Source: Narthecium ossifragum
Taxonomy: Eukaryota; Streptophyta; Magnoliopsida; Dioscoreales; Nartheciaceae
Assembly (NCBI GenBank): GCA_963920575.1
Contig: OY986973.1
Span: forward strand, 11,291,395-11,355,394
Length of the DNA stretch: 64,000 bases
Direction: 5' to 3'
The position numbers were made by a program, and so were the translations under genes. Position 1 is the first letter of the stretch; each line of letters opens with the position of its first letter. Shown piece by piece: positions 10,816 to 21,747 of this stretch. A model generated the notes under the pieces. It was given only the letters and a program-made list of their open reading frames with translations, was not told the origin of the DNA and searched no databases.

Positions 10816-12150
10816 CACAGGGAAAACTTTGATTACAAAAGAGAAATCAGAATTAAATCTCAGAACGCTAAACCTAAAGCGAAAAGGATTGATTTGGGTT
10901 TTAGAAACTTATTAATTAAAACTAATTTAAAAAATGATATAAAAAGATTGAAATATATTAATAGGACAAAACCTTGGGATTACTCAATCCACTTTAGTTT
11001 CACTTTCTGTATTCTCTAGTTATCCTCTTGTTTTTCTTATCAAGACATTATAGATTCATAGCTTCTTAAGCTTACATGAATCCCTAAAAGAATGTGAGTG
11101 TTTTCCAAAGGCATATTTTATTTTCGATTAGCATAGATTGTATTCCGGAGTAAACCTTAGCACAAGCTATCGTCACTAAGTATAAAATATCTCATCAGTA
11201 ATTCACAAACACATAAAAACCATCCTATAGATCTCTACCATCAATCACCGAAATCAAGTAGGACTAAAATTACATCAAGGAACTCTGTTCCCTCAACTCT
11301 TTTATCATTAAAAAGCAAATCTATAAGATCATGTCCAGAAAAAGAATACAAGATTCAACTAGAAAAATACAAGGAATATCTACTAAAGCTTCATGACATG
11401 CCTAAGTACAGAAATTAGCCACTCATCTTTGGGATGGGAAGCCATAGATTCGATGAAGAACGATTGGGATCCACGCTGCAACTCCATCTTCTCTCCAGAG
11501 AATCCTCCAAACCCTAATTCTCTCTTTTCTCTCTCTATGGGGACCTCCAATTTTCGGCCAGTAAACACCTTCTTATAGGTGTATTCCCGGAATTAGGGTT
11601 TTGGCTAAGTTTGGACTCCTACTACAACTCGGATTCCTTGGATTAGCTCCTAGTTGTCTTACTTCGGACGAACCTGGGTCCAATCAAGCAAGAATCTGGG
11701 AAATGTGTTAAACATGAAAGATGTAGCTTAGGAAGCCTTCTGTCAGATCCCGAAGATTTCATAATATTCGGATTTATTTGGAGTATTTGGAGAATATGCT
11801 CCTGAAGGTCGACGGACCAGTTTCCAGCAACAGTTTATCTTCATTGTCTTCAAAATGAGTATTAATCTGTCTGGAATATCGCAAAGTGTCCAACATGAAA
11901 GTCGTTCGTCTTCATGTCTTCTAGAGGTCGTCCAAATTTCAGGAATTTAGAGTTTATCCGGAGAATTTGACGAATTCTTTTCAAACTGCCAACGGAGCGG
12001 AGTAATTTCCACATATTATTCTGTTTTTATATTTTTTAAATTGAATCTTCATTAAACCTGAAATCAACTAACAAACTATCAAATACAAATACTCTCGAGC
12101 TAACAAAGGTAAATTAAGGGGTTTAAGTATGAGTATTTTGTGACTCATCA
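10816..12150 (-). mobile_element. Athila element, 3' LTR (left copy, truncated by the gap)
   Basis: It aligns along its length to the right LTR at 32116-33433, from CACAGGGAAAACTTTGATTA to the terminal GTGACTCATCA at 12140-12150. On the minus strand the LTR therefore begins TGATGAGTCAC. It ends directly at the Tekay insertion. Confidence 0.88.
12146..12150. repeat. Target site duplication CATCA of the Tekay-like element (left)
   Basis: CATCA is repeated at 23982-23986 after the right LTR. These five bases are also the terminal five bases of the Athila 3' LTR. Confidence 0.9.
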
Positions 12151-12198
12151 TGTGAGGGCCCGTCCCTCCCCTCTTGTGTCTCGTTGTGGACCGCACGG

Positions 12199-12215
12199 GC
12201 AATTTGGTAAATTGC
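12199..12215. promoter_or_regulatory. Conserved U3 palindrome near LTR start
   Basis: GCAATTT-GGT-AAATTGC is a perfect 7-bp inverted repeat with a 3-base centre. It is found 48 bp inside the LTR edge here, and at the same relative place in the other Tekay-like LTRs (21796, 17988, 51917, 54412, 58861). Confidence 0.75.
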
Positions 12216-12364
12216 ACCTTGTCGGTTAGTTTCACACTCGCGCGTGTGCACACACTGACCATGTTTGTGGTAATGTTTGCTTAGAATGGCTAGTGGGACC
12301 CGGGATCGAAAGATCCGGGCTTGGGCTTGAGTTTTGGCCCAAGTCTAGCTTTCTGGACAAAGGG

Positions 12365-12462
12365 GATCGATCCTCTCAAGCTAAGAGATCGATCTCCTTG
12401 TGCCAAAAAGTCAAACCCGTTCTGGCAAGGAAGATCGATCTCTTCTCAAAGGGAGATCGGTC
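12365..12462. promoter_or_regulatory. Two GATCGATC box pairs upstream of the TATA box
   Basis: Boxes start at 12365 and 12387 (22 bp apart), and at 12433 and 12455 (22 bp apart; the last is GATCGGTC). They lie 20-120 bp upstream of TATAAAG at 12486. The same boxes occur in the 3' LTR around 21962-22062. Confidence 0.8.
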
Positions 12463-12485
12463 TCCCTTATGTCGGTTCGTTTGCC

Positions 12486-12492
12486 TATAAAG
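12486..12492 (+). promoter_or_regulatory. LTR TATA box
   Basis: TATAAAG, repeated in the 3' LTR at 22083-22089, with the GATCGATC boxes immediately upstream. It marks the likely U3/R boundary about 30 bp downstream. Confidence 0.65.
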
Positions 12493-12835
12493 CAAACGAG
12501 ATCGTTATTCTTTGATTTTTTTGGGTTTTCCGAGATTTAAGCCGCGTTCTTGCTGGATCTGAGCTCGTTTGAGGAAGATCTAAGGCCTAGCTGCTTGGAT
12601 TTAAGCCGCTCTTACTCCGGTAGGGATTCCTACCTACTCTTATTTCGGGGTTTTGAGTTTTCCGGTTTGATTCATGTTCTCTAGCTTAGATCTCTCTGTA
12701 TACATGGTTATTCCTCGTGTTTTCACCGGTTTTGGACTCGTGGGATCTTAATCTATCAGATCCCAGAGTTTGGTTATGTTTGGATGTGTTTTCCGGTGGT
12801 ATTCCTCGCCGGAAGTACGCCGGAGAACCCATCCG

Positions 12836-13067
12836 GATCGATCCCGTTTGAGGAGGGATCGATCCCTTATGGTATGTCACGCCCAACCCGAGCGGGATCG
12901 ATCCCCTTGAGAAGGGAGATCGATCCCTTGGTGGCTGGCGGCGGTGAGTCCCAGGTCACGAGGAAGATCGATCCCTCTGGAGGAGGAGATCGATCTCCTT
13001 CGGTTGACAGGGACGGTTTCTCCCTAAGTGCTAAGGAGATCGATCCCCTTGAGAACGGTGATCGATC
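12836..13067. promoter_or_regulatory. Four GATCGATC box pairs downstream of the TATA box
   Basis: Box starts are 12836/12857 (21 bp), 12896/12918 (22), 12966/12988 (22) and 13038/13060 (22). The spacer within each pair is itself nearly symmetric, for example CCCTTGAGAAGGG, so each unit of about 32 bp is a long imperfect palindrome. A matching array lies in the 3' LTR at about 22440-22670. Confidence 0.85.
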
Positions 13068-14390
13068 CCTTAGTGGCTGAAGGGTGTTTTGAAGTGGGTT
13101 TTTGCCCGCGGGGCTTTGTATGACAATTTTCTTTACTGTCTTCATACCTGGTACATACGATTAATCATGTTAGCTCTATAATAGGGCAGTGGTGAACCAG
13201 GGGAGTGATGACTCCTGGGCTTGTGTAGAATAAGCGGGTGGGTAGCCCTACAGCTTTCAATAGCCTTGCATGCCGCCGTGCGCCGAGGGCTCTATCTGCT
13301 ATATTTGTGAGTTGTTGTTTGCGGGGTTGTTTCCCGGTGCATGTGTTGTGGTGGACTGCTGGCAGTTGGTGGTGGTACCACTGCAGCAGTCCTTAGACGT
13401 TAAATATTTGTTCACCACCCCGGGCCGGCAGGGTTGCCGTGCCCAGACCCTGTATTTATATCATCACATCCTGTTGCATGCTTATATGTATTTATCCTAC
13501 GCATGTTCATAGCATGCATTGTGTTGTGCACTAGTTGCATCTGTTTAGGGCGTTGCCGATCCGGGGCTTCCGGGTAGCCCGGATCTATCTCTTAGGACCG
13601 TTGTGGGTAGCTTGGTCCAGGACTCGATTGTAGTATTCAGTCATTTTCGATGATAGGGTAGATGATTGGAATACTGATGTTGCTTGATGTTTAGAGGTCG
13701 TGTCGGCCTCGAGCCAAGTCGTGGTGTAGCCGGTACCCAGTCCTTCTTGAACTCTTGGGTGGCATGTGTGACTACCCAGCGGCGCTATCCGCCAACAGTG
13801 CCCAGGATCCTGTTGTGAGTTGGCAGTGCCGTTTCCTGCCTTACTGAGTGTGACCCAGTGTGTGACCAGTTCGCTGGAAGACCATGACTGGGGCTCTCAG
13901 GGGCATCCGGTAGGGTTATGGGACCCCTGTGATACACCTAGGCTTTGCTTGGGGGCGATACTGTTGTGTTCCCTCCCTTGTGAGTGTCGTAGTGTAGTGT
14001 CCCTGCTGAGCTTAGTGCTCACTCCTACCCGGGCTGCGTTTTGCAGGTGCTGGCGCGAGCTCTTCTTCGGTCGCCCCTACCGGGCAAGTCTTTGGTGACG
14101 TGGCGGCGTCTGGCGGTGCTTGAGAGGTGGCGATCATACGGTTTTACCCTTTTTGTTTAGATAGTCTCCTACGGGAGTGAGAAATGTATAATTTCCCTGT
14201 TGAGGTTTTGTATCTATTTCAGTTCCAGTGTTTGAGGTTTGTAATTGTTGTTAATACAGGATGATTATGACTTATTAGGGTAACCAGTACGATTATAGGG
14301 AAACCTCGCCAAAATTTTCCGCAGTAGATTAGGTTTCGGTTCGCGTCGCCCGGCCCGGTTGGGCCTAGGCGGGTCGGGGGCGCGACAACT

Positions 14391-14402
14391 TGGTATCAGA
14401 GC
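14391..14402 (+). other. Primer binding site, initiator tRNA-Met type
   Basis: TGGTATCAGAGC begins three bases after the LTR end. It is complementary to the 3' end of plant initiator methionine tRNA, the primer used by chromoviruses. Confidence 0.9.
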
Positions 14403-14589
14403 TTAGGCTGTAGATCCCAGGGTGTTAGGATCAGGATTCGGTTGAGCTGAGCGTGGAATGGGATAGTTCTAGGTTTAGAACATCCTTGCATGCTCTCTTT
14501 GTGATGCGTATGTCTTCCGCTTATTTGATATGCTGTTTGTTTTGTCGTTCTAACGAGTGGCAACTCGTTTGTTGTTGGTGATCGTGCAG

Positions 14590-15730
14590 ATGTCGGGAGC
14601 TCGCGGCCAACCTCCGGTTGCCGGTCGAGGTGGGGCACGACCTGGTCGACCCGCCCGGCCGGACAGGACTGTTCCTGTCAGGGTGGTCCGGGCTAGACGG
14701 ACTGTACCATCACCAGCGACGGTTTCGGTCGCGCTAGCGGAGGTCTTCCTCGCCGAGGAGGAGGCCCCCGTTCCTGTCGGCGGACAGGCCTCGGTGGCTA
14801 TCTCAATGGCTTTCCAGCGGCTGAACCCTCCCAGGTTCAGTGGTAGGTCTGGAGACCCGACCGCAGCGAACGAGTGGCTTGACGGAGTCACGTGCGTCCT
14901 GGATGCTCTCTTCGTCGAGGATGACCGGGTTCGGGTCACCCTCGCAGCGTTCCAGCTCGAGGGTGAGGCTCGAGACTGGTGGCGCACCGTCCGGCACACC
15001 AGTGGCGGAGAGTTGCCGCTGTGGGAGGAGTTCAGGGCGATGTTCCTAGACGTGCACTTCCCAGCTAGTGCACGTGACACCCTGACTCGCGAGTACCAGT
15101 CTCTTCTGCAGGGTACTCGCACAGTTCAGTAGTATGCCTCCAGGTTTACCCAGCTTGTCCGTTTTGCGGGGGCAGTTGCAGCAGACCCCGTAGCCAGGGT
15201 GCGGCAGTTCGAGTGGGGACTCAGGCCAGAGATCCGGCGGCAGATCAGCTCACACTGCTTCCAGATGTACTCGACGATCCTGAACTGCACCTTATCAGTA
15301 GAGGCGCAGTTGCGGGATGACAGGTACCGGGCAGTTCCACCGGTACCTCCCACCAGCACACAGCAGTGACCCCAGGGTAGGGGTGGGTTCGGCAGAGGGC
15401 AGCAACGGCGCCAGCGACCCTTTCAGCAGCAGCCGCCACGTGCACACCAGTACCAGCAGCCACTACCGAGTCTACCAGTCCCGTACTTACTGACAGCCGG
15501 GCCATCTGGGCAGGTTTCGTCAGGGGGGAGCCAGGGTCAGCCGCCTGATGGCGCGTCAAGGCCGTATTTTCTCTGCGGGCAGCTAGGGCACTTCCGTAGA
15601 GACTGTCCCCAGCGAGGAGCGCGAGGCGCTGTGCCGCAAGGCAGTAGAGGCGGAGGGTCCGGTGCTTGGCAGGGGGGCAGTGGCGGGCGCGGATCAGGGG
15701 CGGGACCGGGGCGTCCCAGGGCTGGAGGCG
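14590..15730 (+). pseudogene. Tekay-like gag, interrupted
   Basis: The start is the ATG at 14590, giving MSGARGQPP. An Arg/Pro-rich N-terminus is followed by the capsid-like region with PPRFSGRSGDPTAANEW, WWRTVRH and REYQSLLQGTRTV. Two in-frame stops break it: TAG at 15130-15132 and TGA at 15367-15369. The nucleocapsid zinc knuckle near 15565-15605 reads YFLCGQLGHFRRDC, with Tyr in place of the first Cys of the CX2CX4HX4C motif. The frame is then cut by a solo LTR at 15731 and resumes at 18058. The product would have been the structural polyprotein. Confidence 0.88.
15726..15730. repeat. Target site duplication AGGCG (left)
   Basis: AGGCG is repeated at 18053-18057 immediately after the solo LTR. 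Removing the LTR and one copy restores an open gag frame across the junction (AGGGWRGQV). Confidence 0.9.
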
Positions 15731-18052
15731 TGTAGCGCCCCGACCCGCGAAAGCCCAACCGGGCCGGGCGACGCGAACCGGAACCTAACAAACGCGGAAA
15801 AACAAGCTGGCGAGGGTTCCCTCTAACCTATGGGTCTCCCTAATAGTTCACCAAAAGCATCCCCAATCAAAACAACAAGATAATAACATATCCTCAAACC
15901 ACAGATTTAAAACTCAAAAGTGTTAAATATACAAAACCTCGGAGAGGGGAAGATTCAAATTACAACATACTCCCGTAGGAGACTAACTAACATAGGGTAA
16001 AAGCTGTAAGGATCACCACCTCTCAGACTCCACCTGGCGCCGCCGCACCACCAACCAACTGCCCGGTAGGGGCCACAGAAGAGGTACTGCCGCCTGCACC
16101 TGCAAAACGCAGCCCGGGTAGGAGTGAGCACTAAGCTCAGTAGGGATCTACACTACGTCACACAGAAGGAAGAGGGAAACGCAACAGTGTCGCCCTCAAG
16201 TAGGATCTGGGTGTATACAGGGGTCCCATAACCCCACCGCGTGTCCCTGAGGCCTAGGAGCAGCAGTCAAAAGCAGGAAAAACACTGGCGACACACAAGC
16301 AGACTAGGCAACCTCACTACTCCCCGGGTCAGCACAGTGGGACACCGGCTACACCTCAGCATCCGACTCAAGGCTGACACGACCTCTACAATCATCAAGC
16401 CACAAGTGCTCCAGTCATCTAAGCCTATCATCGAATCGACTGGACACTACAATTCAACCGAGTCCAAACTACCCAAACCCGGTCCTAGGGCTAAGTCCGA
16501 GCTTCCAGCCTCGGGACGGCGACCCAAGGATCACCCACGCCCTAACCAATGCAACTAATGCACATATCAAAATGCATGCTATGACATACACAAATAAGAG
16601 GCGAAACATGCAACAGTATTGTCAAGCATCATATAAGTCTACTGGATCACTGCAGCGGTACCACCAACCGCTGTCAGCCGATCCGCAGCGGGTCCCGGCA
16701 TTACGACGGTACCGCGACCGTCAACCACGGACTCCTGCAACGGGAAGCAACCCCGAAAACGATGATGAACAAAACACAATATAATATTATATTCCGAAAT
16801 ATAATATTATATTCAAAAACATCCAAAGCCTCCACTTAGGGGCTAATTGATCCCGTCGATCCGACGTCCAAACCACGTCGGACTCAAGATCCAACTTAGT
16901 CACCAGTAGGTGTATAAACCAGGATCATCATATCCAAAAATCACAAACATCCAACGGTTGGATTAACGGGAAACATTAATCAAAAGTCGCTGATTAAGCC
17001 AACTTACCCTTTAATTGCTGCAACGCAGCCCTTCAGGAAACAATTCATAGGAAATCGTAGAAAAATCAAAAAAATACGAAACAAGATCGAATGGAAAGCG
17101 AACGAGTAGATGTACAACTCTTATGTTTATCAAAAGCCAAGATCATGTACTCGCCGGCCGAAAAACTCGCCGCAAGCCGGCTGTTCCTCAAGAACAGCAG
17201 AAAACCAGAAATCCGAGACTAATCTTGCATAAAACCTACTCAAATCTCAACTGATTAACATGAAACTTAAATCAGTTATTCTAACAGGTATAAGGAACCC
17301 AACAAAGCAAGGATCAACAAGATCCAACGGCTAGATCTCAAGAAAACCCGAAAAAAACATCAGTAGGTATAACCCTACCTAGCTGCGCTTTCCTCGGCTG
17401 ATTCCCCGCGATTTGATCGCCAACAAGCTGCCAAACCACACCAGAAGCCTTCCTCTCGTTGTCACGAATCCAACGAGCCAAAGAACACCCAATTTGGTGG
17501 CCGAAGGAGGGAGAACGGAGGGAAAGAAGCTCGCCGGCGGTAAAGGGAAGAAACAGAGCACCGCGGGAAAGAGAGAAGGAGGGAAGAAGAAGAGAAGGAG
17601 AAGGAGGAAGAGGAGGGGAAGAAAAGAGGGGAAAGGGGGAGGGGAAAGCCGGGAAAGAGGGGAAAAAGCTGGGGGAAAAGGGAGGGGAAGACTTCTCTCT
17701 CTGACAAGGGAGAGCGACGGCCGACGGCCGTCCTCGCGAAAGAGAAAGAAAGCACCGACTCGAGCATGATCGATCTCCAAGGCATGTGAGATCGATCTCC
17801 TTGCAATCAAGATCGATCTCCCTAGCCATCCAGATCGATCTCCTTTACTCAGAAAGGCAAACTTGGGCTAAAACACAAGCCCAAGTTCAGATCTTCCGAT
17901 CTCGGGTTTACCTAGCCATTCTAAACAAACACGAACACAGACAAGGCCAGTGTGTGCACGCGCGGGTGTGAAATAAACCAACAAGGCGCAATTTACCAAA
18001 TTGCCCTTGCGGTCTACAGCGAGCCACAGGGGTAGAGGGGCAGGTCCTCACA
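15731..18052 (-). mobile_element. Solo LTR of a Tekay-like family (A2), inverted
   Basis: In plus coordinates it runs from TGTAGCGCCCCGACC to GGTCCTCACA and is flanked by AGGCG on both sides. Its ends are the reverse complement of family A LTR ends and it shares the U5 block (16100-16160) and the U3 palindrome (17988-18004), but the middle differs. No internal region is present, so it arose by LTR-LTR recombination. A 17-bp AT-rich direct repeat lies at 16781-16815, and a purine-rich tract at 17500-17700 yields long but meaningless open frames. Confidence 0.92.
17768..17840. promoter_or_regulatory. Four GATCGATC boxes in regular array
   Basis: Boxes start at 17768, 17790, 17811 and 17833, so successive spacings are 22, 21 and 22 bp. 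The core of each box is AGATCGATCT or a close relative. The array is in the U3 part of the solo LTR. Confidence 0.85.
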
Positions 18053-18057
18053 AGGCG

Positions 18058-18250
18058 GCTGGCGAGGGCAGGTGTTTGCCCTCCCAGTGCATGAGCAGCG
18101 GGACACCGTGCAATTGTACTAGCCGCCACCGCAGTACCAGCAGCCGTTGCAGTACCAGCAGCCGTTGCAGTACCAGCAGCCGTTGCAGTGCTAGCAGCCG
18201 TTGCAGTACCCCCAGCCTCAGCAGTACCAGCAGACCGCAACAGAGCCGTC
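18058..18250 (+). pseudogene. Tekay-like gag C-terminus with Gln-rich minisatellite
   Basis: The gag frame resumes after the solo LTR as GWRGQVFALPVHEQRD and then stops at TAG (18120-18122). Downstream, an 18-bp unit (CAGTACCAGCAGCCGTTG) is repeated about five times at 18130-18225 and would encode QYQQPL repeats. One unit has a TAG stop. The repeat lies in the linker between nucleocapsid and protease. Confidence 0.75.
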
Positions 18251-18252
18251 CG

Positions 18253-18544
18253 TCCTCAGAGGTATCTTTCAGTTTTCTAGTTCTATAGTAGATGTGCTGA
18301 TAGACTCTGGGCGTCTCATTCCTACATTGCTAGCATGTGCGAGGCATCGCTAGGATTAGAGACGAGTCGGCTAGAGGTGGCACAGTCTGTAGACTCACCG
18401 ATCGGCGGAGCGGTCAGGGTGGACCGGGTCTGCCGATCTTGTTCCTTGGAGGTTGGAGGCCTCCGGGTCTGTCTAGACTTGCGAGTGCTAGACATGACCG
18501 GATTTGACGTGATACTCGGTATGGACTGGTTGGCAGCATACTGA
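18253..18544 (+). pseudogene. Tekay-like aspartic protease, frameshifted
   Basis: The catalytic region reads VDVLIDSG and then loses the frame by one base. In the next frame it continues SHSYIASMCEASLG and ends with DMTGFDVILGMDWLAAY before TGA at 18542-18544. A family protease has an unbroken D-S-G-A-(S/T)-H-S-F core. The TGA replaces a codon just after GMDWLA-Y and is followed at once by the in-frame sequence [13 protein letters not shown], so the RT region was originally joined. Confidence 0.8.
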
Positions 18545-21500
18545 GCCGACATCGACTGTGGTCGCCGGAGGGTGGTCGCTTGGACACCCAACGGGGCACG
18601 GTTTGTGTTGTTGGGGGATCGGTTCTCCACCGATTCCTTTGCTTGTGGTGTGGGAAGGCGTGGCAGCGAGCTGTCAGCCTTGTTGGCCAGCCTGTCCATG
18701 TCCGGTTCTGATGGAGTGCAGCAGCAGTGCAGTTTCCCGAGGATCGTGTGCGACTTTGCGGACGTGTTCCCCGAGGTGTTGCCAGGGCTTCCACCGTCCA
18801 GAGAGGTCAACTTCGAGATCGACCTAGTACCAGGTACCGCACCGATCTCTCTTCCGGCTTTCAGGATGGCACCAGCAGAGCAGAGCGAGCTGAGGACCCA
18901 GTTAGATGAGCTGATCAGCAGAGGCTTCATCCGTCCCAGCATGTCTCCCTGGGGGGCACCAGTGTTGTTCGCAAAGAAGAAGGATGGTACCCTTCGACTT
19001 TGCATAGACTACAGGCGGCTCAACAGGGTGATGGTGAAGAACAGGTATCCGATGCCGCGGATCGACGACCTGTTCGACCAGTTGCGAGGATCTTCGGTGT
19101 TCTCGAAGATCGACCTCCGCACCGGCTACCACCAGTTGAGGGTTCGGGATTGCGACATCCTGAAGACGGCATTCGGGACTCGGTACGGCCTGTACGAGTT
19201 CGTGGTGATGCCGTTTGGGCTGACGAACGCAACAGCAGCGTTCATGGATCTCATGCAGAGGATCTTCCGGCCTTTCCTAGACGAGTTAGTGGTGGTTTTC
19301 GTCGACGACATCCTTATCTACTCCCGGTCAGAGGCGGAGTACGAGCGACACTTGGCGACAGTGTTGCAGCTACTTCGGAGGCATCGACTTTTCGCCAAGG
19401 CCTCCAAGTGCGAGTTCTGGCTTGCACAGGTGGGATTCCTTGGGCACGTGGTGTCGGCAGCAGGGATCTCAGTCGACCCCGCCAAGGTCGAGGCAGTGGT
19501 ACAGTGGCAGAGACTGAGGACAGTGTTCGAGTTCCGCAGCGTCCTGGGCTTGGCGGGCTACTACAGGCGGTTCGTGTGGGACTTCTCCAGAGTCGCCGGA
19601 CCGTTGACCAGACTGACACAGAAGGCCGTCCCGTTCGTGTGGGATGATGCTTGTGAGCGGGCTTTCGTACAGCTGAGGACCAGGTTGACCAGTGCACCGG
19701 TGCTGATCGTCCCCGAGCGAGGCGTTGGTTACAGTGTCTACTGCGACGCCAGTGGTGAGGGTTTGGGGTGTGTCCTCATGCAGGAGGGGCACGTAGTTTC
19801 CTATGGTTCTCGCCAGCTGAAGAACCATGAGAGGAACTACCCGACCCACGACTTGGAGCTAGCAGCAGTGGTCTTCGCCCTGAAGACCTGGCGGCACTAC
19901 CTCTATGGCGAGAAGTTCTCAGTCTTCTCGGACCATAAGAGTTTGAGGCACGTTTTCACCCAACGTGACCTCAACCTGAGGCAGCGACGCTGGATGGAGC
20001 TACTGGAGGACTACGACTTCGAGTTGCATTACCATCCTGGTAAGGCAAACGTTGTCGCAGACGCGCTGAGCAGGCAGGTGAGAGAGACCAGAGCAGCAGT
20101 AGCAGGGCTATCAGCGCGGCAGTGGCAGGCACTCGAGACGGCAGGCCAGTTGGGGCAAGAGTTCGAGGATCAGGGATCCAGCGGCTTCCTCTACGCAGTG
20201 CAGAGCATGCCAGCAGTACTAGCTAGAGTGTTAGAGGCGCAGCGCAGTGACGCAGAGCTCGAGAAGTTACGCACCTCAGCGGGCACGGAGGGCGCAGACG
20301 GAGACTGGGCAGTATCGCCAGACAGAGGGCTACGGTTCCGAGGCAGAGTAACAGTTCCAGCAGATCCAGTTCTTCGGAACGACGTCCTACGAGAGTTTCA
20401 CCACTCTCGCTTTACAGTTCATCCCGGCGGCACCAAGATATACCAGGATCTTCGGCGACAGTTTTGGTGGCGAGGGATGAAGACGGCGGTGACGGAGTTC
20501 GTATCGCGCTGCCTTACCTGTCAGAAGGTTAAGGCAGAGCACCAGCGAACTCCGGGGTTACTTCAGCCGCTTCCACTAGCTGAGTGGAAGTGGGAGCACA
20601 TCACGATGGACTTCGTGACCGGGCTACCGAGATCGCCTAGGGGGAATGACGCGATTTGGATCATCGTCGATCGATTGACCAAATCAGCGCACTTCCTGCC
20701 TATGCGGACGACAGACTCGTCAGACAGGTTGGGCAGTTTGTACGTCAGAGAGGTAGTCAGACTACACGGAGTACCAGTGTCGATCGTGTCAGACCGAGAC
20801 CCCAGGTTCACTAGCAGGATCTGGCGAGGCTTTCAAGAGGCTGTCGGCACACTCCTGACGTTCAGAACGGCGTTTCATCCGCAGACCGATGGGCAGTCAG
20901 AGCCGACGATCCAGATCTTGGAGGACATGCTACGAGCATGTGTCGTCGACGCAGGAGGCAGCTGGGAGGAGCACGTTCCCTTGGTGGAGTTCGCCTACAA
21001 CAACAGCTACCAGTCCAGTCTTGGAGTAGCACCTTTTGAGGCGTTGTACGGTAGGCCGTGTCGTTCCCCAGTTTGCTGGACAGAGGTTGGAGAGGCTTCA
21101 CTCACCGGTCCAGACATCGTCAGGAGGTCGTCAGAGAGGTTAGTGCAGATCAGGCAGAGGCTTTTGACAGCTCAGAGCCGGCAGAAGAGCTATGCAGATC
21201 GGAGGCGACGACCGCTTGAGTTCGCAGTTGGCGACAGTGTGTTCCTGCGGGCATCGCCGTACAGAGGGTTTGTTAGGTTTGGCAGCGGGGGCAAGTTGGC
21301 TCCGAGGTTCGTCGGGCCGTTCGAGATCCTAGAGAGGGTCGGCGAGGTAGCTTACCGCCTTGATCTTCCTCGGCACATGTTAGCTGTGCACCCGACTTTC
21401 CACGTGTCGATGCTGAGGAAGTATCACCCAGACCCGTCTCATGTCATCAGGGTGGATGACATTGAGCTTGAGGCAGACGCGACGTTCGTCGAGCAACCAG

Positions 21501-21673
21501 TTCGCGTACTTGACCGGAGGGATCAGGTCTTGCGGGGCAAGACGATTCCCTTGGTCAAGGTACTGTGGAGGCACAGAGGCGGCGAGGAGATTACCTGGGA
21601 GCACGAGGCGCGCATGCGGCAGGAGTATCCGCACTTGTTTCCTTCTCGAGGTACCTTTTGTCCTGTCTACTAG
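18545..21673 (+). CDS. Tekay-like pol: reverse transcriptase, RNase H, integrase
   Basis: One open frame of about 1040 codons after the protease stop; residue numbers here count from 18572. The RT has [14 protein letters not shown] at its start, IDYRRLN, and catalytic FVDDILIYS near residues 243-251. RNase H starts at [10 protein letters not shown] (about 390) and ends near [14 protein letters not shown]. Integrase has an N-terminal zinc-binding stretch (H...H near 611, CLTCQ near 648), then Asp680, Asp741 and Glu777 as a D,D-35-E core. The C-terminus (about 970-1025) has VKVLW and EITWEHE, a chromodomain-like end typical of Tekay. It would be made as a Gag-Pol fusion; with gag and protease broken it lacks its own start signal. 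Confidence 0.9.
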   Translation, partial: ADIDCGRRRVVAWTPNGARFVLLGDRFSTDSFACGVGRRGSELSALLASLSMSGSDGVQQQCSFPRIVCDFADVFPEVLPGLPPSREVNFEIDLVPGTAPISLPAFRMAPAEQSELRTQLDELISRGFIRPSMSPWGAPVLFAKKKDGTLRLCIDYRRLNRVMVKNRYPMPRIDDLFDQLRGSSVFSKIDLRTGYHQLRVRDCDILKTAFGTRYGLYEFVVMPFGLTNATAAFMDLMQRIFRPFLDELVVVFVDDILIYSRSEAEYERHLATVLQLLRRHRLFAKASKCEFWLAQVGFLGHVVSAAGISVDPAKVEAVVQWQRLRTVFEFRSVLGLAGYYRRFVWDFSRVAGPLTRLTQKAVPFVWDDACERAFVQLRTRLTSAPVLIVPERGVGYSVYCDASGEGLGCVLMQEGHVVSYGSRQLKNHERNYPTHDLELAAVVFALKTWRHYLYGEKFSVFSDHKSLRHVFTQRDLNLRQRRWMELLEDYDFELHYHPGKANVVADALSRQVRETRAAVAGLSARQWQALETAGQLGQEFEDQGSSGFLYAVQSMPAVLARVLEAQRSDAELEKLRTSAGTEGADGDWAVSPDRGLRFRGRVTVPADPVLRNDVLREFHHSRFTVHPGGTKIYQDLRRQFWWRGMKTAVTEFVSRCLTCQKVKAEHQRTPGLLQPLPLAEWKWEHITMDFVTGLPRSPRGNDAIWIIVDRLTKSAHFLPMRTTDSSDRLGSLYVREVVRLHGVPVSIVSDRDPRFTSRIWRGFQEAVGTLLTFRTAFHPQTDGQSEPTIQILEDMLRACVVDAGGSWEEHVPLVEFAYNNSYQSSLGVAPFEALYGRPCRSPVCWTEVGEASLTGPDIVRRSSERLVQIRQRLLTAQSRQKSYADRRRRPLEFAVGDSVFLRASPYRGFVRFGSGGKLAPRFVGPFEILERVGEVAYRLDLPRHMLAVHPTFHVSMLRKYHPDPSHVIRVDDIELEADATFVEQPVRVLDRRDQVLRGKTIPLVKVLWRHRGGEEITWEHEARMRQEYPHLFPSRGTFCPVY

Positions 21674-21732
21674 TGTAGTTTTTCCTTTTGTTCTGAGCCC
21701 TACCTTTATCGAATCTCGGGACGAGATTTCCT

Positions 21733-21747
21733 TTAAGGGTAATAGGA
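21733..21747 (+). other. Polypurine tract region of the Tekay-like element
   Basis: TTAAGGGTAATAGGA directly precedes the 3' LTR. The same sequence in diverged form (on the minus strand, TTAAGGGTGATAGGT) precedes LTR B1 at 59002-59016. Confidence 0.65.

Larger units (their letters stand above)
12151..14387 (+). mobile_element. Tekay-like element, 5' LTR (family A), 2237 bp
   Basis: Starts TGTGAGGGCCC and ends GGGGGCGCGACA. It contains a conserved palindrome GCAATTTGGTAAATTGC at 12199-12215, a TATA box at 12486-12492 (TATAAAG), paired GATCGATC boxes on both sides of the TATA box, a GT-type donor-like GGTAGGGATTCC near 12619, and a conserved U5 block ending in TTTTGCAG at 13981-14046. Confidence 0.92.

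Noticed and set aside
10561..10818. Open frame across the N gap
   Set aside because: It consists almost wholly of unknown residues.
12836..13067. Regular repeats with spacers as a CRISPR array
   Set aside because: The repeats are 8-10 bp palindromes in a plant LTR, and spacers are short and self-complementary. No cas genes and no prokaryotic context.
17338..17829. Overlapping long frames on both strands in a purine-rich tract
   Set aside because: They lie in the U3/R of a solo LTR and reflect low-complexity composition. The same happens at 52194-52667 and 58218-58788.
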